Positions 1 to 10,631 of a DNA stretch of 64,000 nucleotides are shown piece after piece. The DNA is from Daphnia pulex (lineage: Eukaryota > Arthropoda > Branchiopoda > Diplostraca > Daphniidae). The DNA lies in assembly GCF_021134715.1 (NCBI RefSeq), contig NC_060018.1, forward strand, positions 7,147,501 to 7,211,500. The letters run 5' to 3'. The position numbers and the translations under genes were made by a program. The first letter of the stretch is position 1. Every line of letters begins with the position of its first letter. The notes beneath the pieces were generated by a model. That model searched no databases, had not been told where the DNA came from, and saw only the letters and a program-made list of their open reading frames with translations.

Positions 1-3000
1 AAGATGACTCAGGCGAAAGTGCAATTCCAGAATCACGTTCTTCTTTTCAAATTTCTTTGAATCAGCCAGCAAGGAAGAAATGATTTCCACTTCTTGGCGA
101 GCATCATTTTTTCTCGATACAAACAACTCTGCAGTTGACGCTTCAACTTTTTCCGATAGTGGTTTGATCCAATCCAGAAATTGTCTTGGTTTCTTATCGG
201 CACCATCCAGTTTTTCCTTCAAAGCGCGTCCCAACTGCAGTCGTTCCTTAAAAGATAAACTGGTGAATGAAGATTGGATAGACGTTTTCAGTTGACGGAT
301 CGCCTCTCCAACATCCTCGTTTACTTTCCCATCTTTGGTCCATTTTTCACTCAAAAGCAACTGCATTTGCGACCAAATTGGCGCTACGAATCTTTCGCTG
401 AATGCCCGTTCGACAAGCGCCATCAAGTGGCGATCGCAATTTTTGCGCGCCCACCGACCGATCGCGTCCATCTCGTCGACTTCCGGTGACATGTGATCGA
501 TGATGAAAACTAGTTGCCATCTGTCTTTGACGTCAATCTTAGATATGTCCTGGGGTATTCCGAGCCGATCCCGAGCAAAGGGCAGCAACAACTTGTCGAC
601 CATGGCGATGCTATTCTCATGATCCAAAGCTTTCGAAAGCTCGCTCACGAATTGATCGACATGCTTCAACCACTCATTTTCGGCGTCCGATGAAGGTGCA
701 GCAGACTTGGTCCATTTCGACATCGGTGAGCATTGCAGCCAAACTTCGGTGAAGAGACTGGCCCTTGGTTGACGGAGTTCTTTATTGCCAATAGCTCCAA
801 AAATTGTTTTAGTTAAGTTGGTAAGGATCCACTTGTCCAAAAAGAGGCCCAGTAAAATTTGACTTTGCTGGGTCCAGTCCGATATGCAACCAAGTAAGAC
901 GATGACTTGTTGAACTGGGATGGGGCGCTGGTGGAATTCGTGCAAAACCCGAATGGCGTTCTTCTCCGCTGCTTCTTGGCCAGTTGACGCCAGAAATGCG
1001 AGTAGAATTTCGATCAAATTACAACTCGCAGGCGACTGGTCGGCAAGCGAAATTATCAACGGAAGATGCGATGCAATAAACTCCAAAGAATCGGCCAATT
1101 TTAGCGGATGGCTCGAAACTTTGCTGACAATTTTCTCAATGGACTCCCATTCCTTTTCGTGTTTATCGAACTTTAATTTGAGGACCAGCGATTGAACTGC
1201 CTGAGGGATTTTCAGCGTCAGCAAATTACTGTCGTCTCCTTTGCTCATCATAATGGACATGACCAATGCATCGATTTCAGCCAAGCAACGCAATGCCGCT
1301 GTCGATTCTCCGTATACCGAACGGCCGGATCGTACGTCGCTCGCAAAATTAGTTGGGATCCTGGAAGCAGGAAGGCCAAGAAGGTTTTCGTCCTCAAAAT
1401 TCAGTTTCATCTGCCTCGTTATTCTTTGGCCGACAACTGACTGATGAGCGATGCGCTGCTCAAATGTTTCTTGAATTTTGGCTTGAACGCGCTGGCGGAT
1501 TTCGTCCATCCGCTCGAGTCGTTGGCGATCGGCGGCCAGCGCTCCTTCGTGACGTGAAACGGCATTCCGCTCTCCTACTACCTCTCTCGACATTCGGTTG
1601 ATAGATTCCCTTTCATTTGCTTTCTCCCGCTCGTCGTGACGTCTCGCCTCCGCTTGTCTTTTTCTTTCACGTTCGTATTCGTCGCTTCCTGTTTGATGAT
1701 GACTGTGAAATTGTGAAGCGGTTTGATGAGTAGTGGCATTAGAAGAGCGTTGTCTCTGTTGCTGACATGCGGCTTTTTGGCCTTCAGTGCCACGTTTGCC
1801 TTCCGTAGCTTGATTCCTTCTTGAAGAACTACTACGAATCTTGTGTCCTATATTGCACCCATCCCCATCCCACCTGACGATTTCCAGATCGGTTCTGGAA
1901 CCCATGTGACTTCGCCAATATCCCGTATTCCAAAAGTATGGCCGATTATCGTTTGGCTCGAAATACAAAAACGCGTCTAGTCCGTCTTTGCCGCCCGATC
2001 CTCCCGCAGCACCGTGGCCCGGTTGGCCATTCTTGCCGTCTTTTCCACTGGTGCAATCTTGTAGGATAAATTTAGATGAATCGGTCGATCGATGATGGGA
2101 CGAAACAAATTGCACCTGTCCGCTGAGCCCACCTAGTCCACCCTTGCCGCCGTTGCCGCCAGATCCACCATCACCACCTCGTTTCCCGGGCAATCCACTG
2201 TCACTGTACACTCTTTCTGTGATGCCACGTACATCACCCAATGTATACCAATTTTTCCCTAATTTTTGATCACTGGGAGTCACACCATCACGCCCGTCGT
2301 ACCCTTTAGAACCGGGTTGGCCGGTTCCGCCGTCCTGGCCGTCGGCTCCTTTTCCACCCCGAGCCACAATCTTCAAAAAGCCTTTGAAATCTTGACAGCA
2401 AATGTTGACGTTGCCGGCGTCCTCACCATCTTGGCCCGCTAGTCCATGGTTTCCGCTTCCTCCCTTTCCATTTCCGTCGTCCGCTTTCAGATGCTCGTGC
2501 TCTGTACCGTTGCGACCCGACGTGTCTATGGTCCACGTCCCCACGCCAGGTGAACAGACGTGAATAAGCGGAGCTGTGAGGGTCACGCTGATACCGGGCA
2601 CTTTCCAGTCGCAATCCAAATAGATAACCCGTTCCGCTTTGATGACGATTTTTCTGCAACCACCGAGTTTTACTGATGATGCAATTTTCTTCAATACGAC
2701 GCTCGCTTCTCCGTCAATGGTTAAGACGTGATTGCGTGTAATTCCATTACTGATTTCTCGTCCTATAAATTTGTCCAAAGCCGAGAGCAGCTTTTGCATC
2801 ACTTCATTCTTATTCGACTGGCTATTCAAGTAATTCTGTAACATGATTCGCTTCTCTCGATTGGCAGTCGACGGAGGATGTATCAGATCGAAAACCTTGA
2901 CAGCCAACAAAGAAGCATTCCTTTCTTTGTAAATTTCGTGATTTCTACGCTGGCAAGCCAAGTTGTAGTCGGGAACAAAGGCGGGATTGGCCAGATCGAG

Positions 3001-3095
3001 CAGCAATTGATTCCAAGCTAATTTTTCCAACAGTTTGAGTTCTTCAGCGGCGCGTCTGTCGATTTGGTGGATGCGTTGCGAGGGGGCGGAAACTC
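1..3095 (-). CDS. Large Gly-rich (collagen-like) protein, 3' part cut by the window edge
   Basis: I do not recognise this family. The minus strand is open without a stop for about 1,030 codons, from near 3095 to base 1, so the gene continues to the left. In order it shows an alpha-helical charged start, a segment with Cys residues, a Gly-rich stretch (about 2480-1980) with collagen-like and GGxGG triplets such as GGDGGSGGNGGKGG, a highly charged coiled-coil-like Arg/Glu stretch (about 1690-1440), then a long helical region. There is no start codon in frame; a stop lies just upstream at about 3110, and an AG after a T-tract (about 3094) could be a splice acceptor. The absence of frameshifts over 3 kb argues that it is under selection. 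Exons upstream may be the decayed set at 4.3-5.5 kb. Confidence 0.6.
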
Positions 3096-4310
3096 AAAAA
3101 AAGTTTTTTTAAGGTGAGAGTTTTTTGTTGTTTTTGTTAAGTTTTCCGCGCCATTTGACATATAGCACAACTAAACCGAACAAAACCAAGGTTTTTCGCT
3201 TATGCGTAGGTTATTTTCTTTTCCCGGTTTTCTTGTGTTTTTTAACTTTTCTAGCGAAATAAATTGCTTGTTTTGCTGGAGGTGGTTGTATAGCGGAGTT
3301 GTCAGATATTTATTCTTCAAATTTACAGAAGCGGGACAATTGATTCACGAGTATCACGACCTCTGCATCAAACCCTAACAGTCTTCATCCGACAGCTGAA
3401 TAAATTTAGGGATGGGACAAGTACATATAGTATTTGCAGGAATAATAGCCATATTATCGAATTTTTTTTTGTCAATTTACCCGTCAGGTTCCTGTTTTCC
3501 CTTTCCATATAGGCTACGTCACTTACACCTTTACCCACTTACAGTCGCTGCTGTTTTCCACACAATTCCCTCTAAAAAACAAACAGATTGTCTGTTTGGA
3601 AACAACTTGGGTGTGTCCATGGCGATTTCATCGCTCTCGTCAAGAGGTTCACAATCAGCAATCGAGGTCGGATTTAAAAAAAAAAAATTTCTTTTTTTTT
3701 TAATTCTTAAGAGTTTCTTAACTAGCTGCTTATTAAAGCAATACTTTTCCTTGCCGGACACTCGCAAATCTATTAATTACAGGAAAACCAATTTTTAAAG
3801 GAATTGATGGTTGGTTTAGATCAAATAATAGTTATCAACCTAGTTTTTTCAAATCTTTTTCGTCATCATCGATAGCAACGCCATCGACGGCATTTCCCAC
3901 ACGTGTTGGTTTTGGCGGCTGTTTAAAAGGGCCATGAAAAGGCACTCGAAACGAGGATAGGACAGGACATCCTTCACTCCATCTGCTGTCGGCCACCATC
4001 GGTACACACAAGTAGCGATGTGACTTAATGAACTGCGACGAATTGTTCTAGGTGTCGCGTTAATCGAAATACCCTTAAGCATGGATAAGTTTTTAGTTTT
4101 CCCCCTGGTTTTTAACCGAAATGTTTGGGTTTTTTTCTTTTTGTCAGCAAATAGAGAAAAATTTGCTTTTTTCCTTGTTTTTTTTCTTTTTTTCCGATTT
4201 TTCTTCCCTATCTTATGTTTTGTCATTTCGCGCCAACAAATTTCTTTTGGCGCTTTACCTTTTACTTTTTGGGTAATTTTTTTTAACTTTTTTGAGTTTC
4301 CGCCCCCTCG
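3079..4310. mobile_element. Insertion bounded by about 27-bp terminal inverted repeats
   Basis: Bases 3079-3105 (starting CGAGGGGGCGGAAACTC, then an A-run and GTT) recur inverted at 4284-4310. The 1.2 kb between them splits what otherwise reads as one minus-strand frame: coding sequence ends just right of 4311 and resumes just left of 3078 in the same phase. I see no clear target-site duplication and no transposase. The repeats carry a usable minus-strand donor (CAAAAAA/GTTAAA) and acceptor (TTTTTTTGAG/TTTCC), and joining them keeps the frame. A non-autonomous DNA transposon acting as an intron fits, but a chance inverted repeat is not excluded. Confidence 0.45.
3375..4047 (-). other. Candidate small exons inside the inverted-repeat insertion
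   Basis: One minus-strand stretch, 4047-3840, reads as coding: it follows an acceptor (ACACCTAG/AACAATTCG), stays open for 69 codons, has an exon-like composition ending in an acidic-basic run (AIDDDEKDLKKL), and stops at a plausible donor (CTAG/GTTGAT). A short terminal-exon-like piece, 3395-3375, reads LSDEDC then stop after TTTATTCAG. An AATAAA-type signal follows on the minus strand near 3310. I could not connect these pieces through a middle exon in phase and do not recognise the protein. It could be a captured host-gene fragment or a small separate gene. Confidence 0.3.
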
Positions 4311-5511
4311 GAGCCTTCATCAAAACCGAAGCAGATGATTTGAATATCAGAAGTTTTCGAGGGTTGCTGAACCCAAAGGCGATGAAATTTTCCCCATAAC
4401 TCGCCTACGTGACTGGTGGTAATGATGTCTGACAAATCAAGTGTTGCTCGAAACTTGTTCCAAGTTGATTCGTCAAGCCAATCGAGCCCGCTGATAACGG
4501 ATAGTGACGCATAGTCCAGGCTCTTGAGCCAATAACAAGAAGTATATAATGCTGGACGAGACTCAGAATGAGCGACTCATCTACTGTCAAGTCGCCGTTG
4601 GGTTGGTTCGACGTAAATCCGGCGCATTGTTTCTCCAAAAATGCACGCAAAGCATCGGCGTTAGTTCTATAAATGACTCGAGGGTCGATTTCTATGCGAT
4701 GGCGACCAACAAGGATAGTAGCTTTTCCCGGGATTTCTAAAAATGAATAAATGTCAAATATAAATAGTTATAAGCAAATTAAACACTGATAACAGAGTAA
4801 AAGAACGATCATTCTATTATTCTGCTTATAAATGTATATCGAAAATTGAAAAAAACGTACGTCATATTCAAAAATTATTGTAAATGCGAGTCAATTTCAA
4901 ATAAAAAGTTATTTTCGAATTACCATTGAGTTGCTATACAATTTAGCTGCATTTGAAACCAAATAAAGAAAAAGCAAAGCAAGTGATTTTATATTCATAC
5001 ATTGTGCTATCGTGTTACCTAAAAGTCTACACTTGACTTCCATCTCGGGTTTTACGCGATAGCCACTCCAAAAAGGGTTGGCGAGATGAACTTGCTTGCT
5101 GGCCAGCTATTTTGTTGTTCAATGCTCCACTGGTGTCCCATTCAACGCTGTTCGACAGTATCGGTAACCTTGAGACGCCGATTTGTCAGTGTCATTAAAG
5201 GGGGGGGGGAAGCAATTCATTAAGGCACTGAAAAGTTTCACAAAAAAAAAATCGGAAATAATTCACATTCTGTCAAGAAAGGCTACTTATGATTATGAAC
5301 AAAAAAGTGAAAAATTTGATTAAGCAGTTTTCCCGCAGCAACCTGGTGCGTAAAGCATGTTTTTGAACAACTCAAGCATCACCCCTTTTGCCTTGCACGG
5401 AATGGAGGATGGTAGTCTTTCCGTTTAGTCCGCTTAGTTTTTGGCCTAGCTTATAGAAAGAAACGGCCAAACGGATGCCGTTGGCATATGGTGACACAGG
5501 AAATTGTCCCT
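4283..5511 (-). pseudogene. Decayed multi-exon gene, probably the 5' part of the Gly-rich gene or of a relative
   Basis: Several minus-strand stretches read as good exons but need frame changes. Exon a begins at 5509 after TCTTCTTAG and shifts frame at a G-run (plus-strand CCCC at 5382-5385). Exon b (about 5130-5023) shifts near 5055 and ends at a donor AG/GTAACA. Exon c begins at 4738 after ATTTTTAG, joins b in phase (...CRLL/EIPGKATILVGR...), and shifts near 4556-4575 before running to about 4283. No known domain is recognised. The phase match of b to c shows a once-spliced gene. At least three indels argue for a pseudogene, though homopolymer errors in a long-read assembly could explain some of them. 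Confidence 0.5.
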
Positions 5512-7287
5512 AAGAAGACTTTTTTACGATCACGACACTTTGTTATAAAACTGTTTTAATTTTATTTGCTGCATTCTTTTCTCGATATAAATCTTTCATC
5601 AAATTTGTTTGATATGCTTGTTTTTTAATTATCTTTTTAGTTTTTGGCATTCTACGAAAGCACAACATTTCCCTATCGGTTAAACACGCACGTGAATAGA
5701 AAGTAGAGAATCGCAGTTCATAAGTCAGCAGCACAGATAAACACACAAATCTTTATGAGGTAAACAAATGCGAGTTGGAAAAACATCAGAAACACTTTTC
5801 GCCTGTCAAGTGTGTTTCTGTGTTGACGTGCATTTCTTTTTTTTTAATTTATACTTAACTTTACTCGTGTGACATCACAGGCACCGCACGAAGTGCGGAT
5901 TAGAGAAAAAAATTTAGCCCGGGATTAAGTGATAACTAGTCGAGATCATGGCGATACTAAGTAGCATACTTTGAAGTTTTGAACCACATTTGAATACTAT
6001 TGATAGCATTATGGCAACCAGTGAAATAGCATTGAAAATTTACTTTTAAATAGAAGCTATCACGCGGCATGAAAAAGGCAAGAGTTTCTTGTCGACTTCG
6101 TTCAAATGCAACAGCACCCTATCGATTTTCAAGAATGATTCACAATTTCACATTAATTTGGCAATACAACAATAAAGTTTAAATGTGCTTACCGACTACC
6201 GTAGGATTAATTTCACGTTGATTCTTTGTACAGCGAAACACAGTTCTCCGTGGGTGTGACGCGTTACACGTTCGGCTACACTTTGACTTTGAAAATTGTG
6301 CTCCAAGTTCGTGAAATTACGTCGCTAACCTTCTCCAAATTTTCTGTCAAGGAAGGACCTGGTCTGTTCGTCTGTTCTATCCGCGCCTACAGCCTAGTGA
6401 CTAGTGGAGTGGCTCTAGAAATCTAAATAGAATGTCTGTGTTACTCATTAACTCCACGATTTCTTTTAAAAATCAAATATTTAATCTTGCAACACTGTTG
6501 TGAGGGCTCTTTTCATACGGAAAAGGGGGTCACATAAAACCTTTTTTTATACACCCGAATTTTGAAGTAAAATTAAGTAAAAATTCATGGGGCACGGGGA
6601 AGGACTATACAAAATTATGGAATCAAATCGAAAAATCCATATGAATTATATATACCCGTATATACCTGAAAATGCGTGTGTGTGAAGCACGTAAACAGTA
6701 GGGAAACAGGAATACGAATATCACCAGCCTAGTCCGTAACTCCGTACGACCTGACCCCTACCGGCATGCAGAAGCATCGCTTTGGACGATTCCTCTCAGG
6801 CTTATGGAGCCGATCTCCGTCTTTACTTCGTAGTGACGTAGTCTATGTTTGAACTATCAATTTCAATTGGAGACTACTCCACCCTCGAGGCCTCGAAATT
6901 CAGGCCAGGGCCTGAAAGTCCCCGGCCACTGGCTATGAATCTGAATGTCAAAACTCCAAACACGATATAATAGGAAAGGTATACTCTAGGCTATCCCCAT
7001 TTCCCCAAGACCGGCGGGTGTTAAGTAAAGGGTCCCAAGATTCCCCGCCAGGTTCGCTAGTGTTGGGGGCTTATCCCCTCTCGGGGTATAGAAAAAATAG
7101 TGGTTTTTCGTTCTTAATCATATAAAATTATTGATCAATGAGGCCAGAAATTGATTTCATTTAAGCTTTATTTCATTCCCTATCCTTTAATACCTAATTC
7201 ATGAAGATTAGGCAATTATTTATATGTTTAATTTGTGATTGAAAATCACAATTTTTTGAAATTTGCGCCAAAAAATCAAATCAAATG
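5512..7287. other. Spacer without a supported gene
   Basis: No reading frame here looks like coding sequence on either strand; the open stretches are under 70 codons with no recognisable domain. The region is AT-rich, with a GC-richer patch at about 6720-7090 that contains the odd sequence GGTTCGCTAGTG, resembling a pol III B box, without a matching A box at the right distance. Confidence 0.4.
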
Positions 7288-7408
7288 TATTTTTTATTAC
7301 TTATTTTTGTTTATTCTATTTTAAAATATTAAATATGAATTTTAAAATACTAAAAGTGAATTTGAAAATTCATTAAACTAGAATAAACAAAAATAAGTAA
7401 TAAAAACA
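7288..7408. repeat. Short element with about 28-bp inverted ends (MITE-like)
   Basis: The sequence TTTATTACTTATTTTTGTTT continuing into ATTCTA at about 7293-7318 recurs inverted at 7379-7406. The roughly 60 bp between is very AT-rich. It has no coding capacity and would fold into a hairpin. It may be a miniature inverted-repeat transposable element; no target duplication is obvious. Confidence 0.45.
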
Positions 7409-7833
7409 CACCCGCTAGAGGCGCTTTGAAACTTTTTGACATTTTTCTTCCAGAATTTGTTGTTTTTTTGGTGTGTGTTTTGAAGGGGAAGATCTTCCGT
7501 CATAGTTCCGGGTCGCATTTTTGGGATAAATTTCCAGTTATAAGTTCTTTTGATTTTGAGTTTGACGGAAGGAGGAGCGAGAGAGCAGGTGTTGCAAAAT
7601 TATAAGCTAGCAGGAACAATTTTCTTGACACATTTTTATTTCATTTATCATAGCAACAGCCGAATTTAGCTTTTTACAATTGACAATTCTGGGATTTGGT
7701 CAAGTGCAAAGAAGTTCAGAAGCCAAACAAATACAACAATCTTATCCGGGGAAAAATAAGGGAATCAACAGTCAAGTAAATTATCCCCTAAGTTTAAGTT
7801 ACGTTAAATTTTTAACATCAATTGACAAATTTG

Positions 7834-8940
7834 CTACTTAGAATGCCACTCTGAGAGTAAGTTAAAAATAGAAAAATCTTGCTTGTTTGCCATTTGGCCA
7901 TTACCGTTACTCATAATCGAGACCAATCTAAGCGGGAGGGGTGCTGAAACACGTAATTGTAAAACTTGCATGAGAAGATCCACGCGAGCTTTGGCTTCTC
8001 CGTCTTTGTTATTTATCCAAATATTCAAAAACTAAAAAAACAAACAAAGAAAAATAATAATGAATTAATTTAGGAACGAAAATCTCGAACTGAGTACCGA
8101 ATAAGGAAACATATATACCTCTTTTTCGTCAAAAGGCGAAGCACATAGGGCTCGCAAGTGCGAGTGTAGCTTCACGTGACTGTCAATGAGGTCTCCAGCG
8201 ATAACCCATCGCCGAGCGGCACGCAATTTAAGTAGTTTTTGAAGGAAGACAGGATCCCCTAGCCCATCAATAACAATGCACTGAAACTCAGTTTGGATTA
8301 AAATCGAGTTATACTGTAGCTCAGGCGCTGATCCAGAAAGTAAATTAACTTCGTGCATTAATATCTATTAAAATTCTGAAAAAAATTTAAACATTGGTAA
8401 CAAATTGTACTTATCAATGAATAATCTGAAGTAGTTTACCTTAAATGTAGTCGCTACGACTTCAAATTCGTGAAGAGTGGAGATCAAAATCGTCGATTTA
8501 CTCCAAAATATTTAGCCACGCTAAGTCCAGAACGGCGCATAGTTTCGATCCATTCACCTAAAATATGTATCATATTTTATATTATATCATATTTTCAAGT
8601 AACAAGCAAATTACTGTAGAAGATACTTACCAAGAGAATTTTCAGCACAAATTATCAAAGTGCTCCTGTTATGGCTTATCAAAGACGTCAGGAGGGAACG
8701 TTTTCCTTCACCCAAATCAACCAAAAAGCCGCCTATTTGGTACAAGAAAAAATATTATTTCGTGTTGAAGTAAGATAATTTAAAAAAAAATCACCAGAAG
8801 TTGGCTCTCTTTCTCGCCAAACCATCCAATTTAAAAGATGGTCGTCTTGCGGGCGCCTTTGCAATTCCGTTCTCAATGCAGAAATCTGCAGTTTATTAGA
8901 CGCGAGTAATCACTGCGTGGTGTAATCGGCGATTCCAGAA
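7834..8940 (-). pseudogene. Truncated SNF2-family ATPase relic (TTF2/lodestar-like), first lobe only
   Basis: Exons on the minus strand follow the order of SNF2 motifs. WMVWRERE (about 8815) matches the W-L/M-WRE segment before motif I. The Walker A position reads GGFLVDLGEGKRS instead of the family GGI-ADDMGLGKT, followed by TLIICAENSL (motif Ia, donor GTAAGT at about 8632). Next come EWIETMRRSGLSVAKYFG, EFEVVATTFK (motif Ib-like), IVIDG in place of DEAH, RRWVIAGDLIDS in place of RW--TGTPI-N, and SPFDEKE. Introns have GT-AG ends. A one-base frameshift lies between AKYFG and the motif Ib exon. The chain stops at 7834 with AATAAA near 7640, so the second lobe is missing. Loss of Walker A Gly/Thr and of DEAH predicts no ATPase activity. 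Confidence 0.5.
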
Positions 8941-9249
8941 CCACCTGTAAAATAATAATGATAGCAGCTTGTTAATCCTTTCTTAAATTACAAGAAAAAT
9001 GTTATTGAGGTTATTAAATTCTTAAGGAATTTCCAATCTTATGTTTTAGTTTGCTAACCTGTTGATTCGAAGAGCCTTCCACGCATTTTGTTCGTAGTCC
9101 GGTGGATCGTGAGATGCGTTTAGACGGAATTTTATGGCATTCTTCTTCTTTTCGGCAAATTTCGGCCCTTTTAAATCGGATAATAATTGTGCAAAAGAAA
9201 ATAAGCGAAACCAGTTACCAGTTACCGACGTCGAAGTCACAACGGTCGG

Positions 9250-9735
9250 GGAACACGTGCCCCTTCGACTGTTTTAACAAAACACACTTCATGGCTGTTC
9301 ATCTTGGTAACTTCGTTCATTCGAATAGAATCGAGTCGGTGTTTGACTAAGAGCTTCCTCCAATCTTTCGTTGCTTCGTTAGCCAACTCCCAATTGGTAG
9401 CATGACCAATTCATCTGTAAAATTTGAAACCATTAATTTTAATCATTTGATTTAATTTGATGGTTAGGTACAAATTACCAAAAGGGAGGGATCGTTACAA
9501 TAATATTTTCCTGTAGAGTCTGTTGCTGAGATCTCTAATGCTGAAGTACAGTTGTCGATACTTAGTCTTGTACCTTGGGCAATCCAGAAAGGTGCACGAG
9601 AAAATAGAGTGCTCAACATCCATGGCAAGTTGATTGCTTTCCACTGCAGTGTGGACTTGAAGAGAAACATCACTGCGGCTTCTGTCCCACAATGCTTTAC
9701 TGAGAGCCTTTCTCACTTTTATACGAGTTGGGTCA
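9250..9735 (-). pseudogene. TFIIS central-domain relic (PHF3/DIDO/TFIIS-like)
   Basis: The minus strand at 9735-9502 reads DPTRIKVRKALSKALWD..., then ending RYKTKYRQLYFSIRDLSN and LYRKIL. This is the TFIIS central-domain pattern (R-K-R--L--AL, A--IE--IF, KYK-R-RSL-FNLKD--N). It ends at a donor, ATT/GTAACG. After an 85-bp intron ending TTTTACAG, the next exon contains DELVML and then, one base out of frame, ELANEATKDWRKLLVKHRL, matching the EELAS-EL end of the domain. The in-frame stop or frameshift at this junction marks it as decayed. Zinc ribbon, PHD and SPOC parts are not seen. The neighbouring SNF2 relic lies downstream on the same strand. Confidence 0.5.
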
Positions 9736-9737
9736 AG

Positions 9738-10090
9738 ACAATTTAGTGGAGTAAAGTTATGCCAAAAGGCTATGTTAACCTAGAACAAATTGCAAGAATT
9801 GATTTTTTAATGAACTTTATTACTATCAAGGTAATAAATACTTGTTTAAAACCCCCGAAGAAATAATTATATTTACTATTAAAAATATTGAATTTAAATT
9901 AAAAATTTCATTGAACTATTAATTAACTAATTTTTAATTTAAATTCAATATTTTTAATAGTAAATATAATCATTTCTTCGGGGGGTTTTTAACAAGTATT
10001 TATTACCTTGATAGTAATAAAGCTCATTAAAAAAATCAATTCTTGCAATTTGTTCTAGGTTAAAATATAACTTTAATCCACTAATTGTGC
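9738..10090. mobile_element. Palindromic fold-back element with TTAA ends (piggyBac-like MITE?)
   Basis: Bases 9775-9918 and 9920-10063 are near-perfect inverted copies. The outer ends read TTAACCTAGAACAAATTGC and its complement. A TTAA flank followed by CCTAGAA resembles piggyBac termini (TTAA target, CCCTAGAA start). The symmetry continues outside the TTAA: CAATTTAGTGGAGTAAAG at 9740 has a diverged inverted partner at 10070-10088. The true duplicated unit is therefore larger than the core and includes flanking DNA. No transposase is present. Confidence 0.6.
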
Positions 10091-10631
10091 TCATCACTTA
10101 GCTCATCACGTAGCTAGAGTAGCTACTAGCTAGGCTAGCAGACGATTGTTGTACTAGTGTGACTGTAGGTGTAGCGACTAGCGACTTACTAAAGTAGGCT
10201 ATGCTAATCAGTATATTCAGTAACAACTAACAAGTTACAAGTAACTAGCAAAGTAACTAGTTCAACATTTTTAAAAATTATTATAATTTGGTGAGTTGGT
10301 CAAAAGTTGCAAGTCAAGTCATGTTGTTCAGAATTTTTTTAATCATTAATTTTTTGGGCCAAAAATCGCAGTTTCCAACCGTTACCGCGTACGCACAAGA
10401 AAGCAGCACTGCAGTACTTCTCACAGGCTCCATTGACCATTCTCTTTTTCGGTTAGCCTCTATTAGTCTGTGATCGAAGCAGAAGACGATATCTCAGATC
10501 ATCGAAAATTATACAGCACAATTCGTTTCTTATTCTAATAACTGTTTTTTACCCACTATCGCTTTCACTCGAATTCACAATCACATCCTTTCTGCTGAAA
10601 TAATCGTAGTTCTACAAAGTGCCAATAAAAC

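Noticed and set aside
3412-3798. A 128-codon plus-strand frame
   Set aside because: It is driven by T-runs (Phe-rich) with no domain, and lies antisense to exon-like sequence.
7010-7090. A possible tRNA near GGTTCGCTAGTG
   Set aside because: No A box at suitable distance and no cloverleaf pairing.
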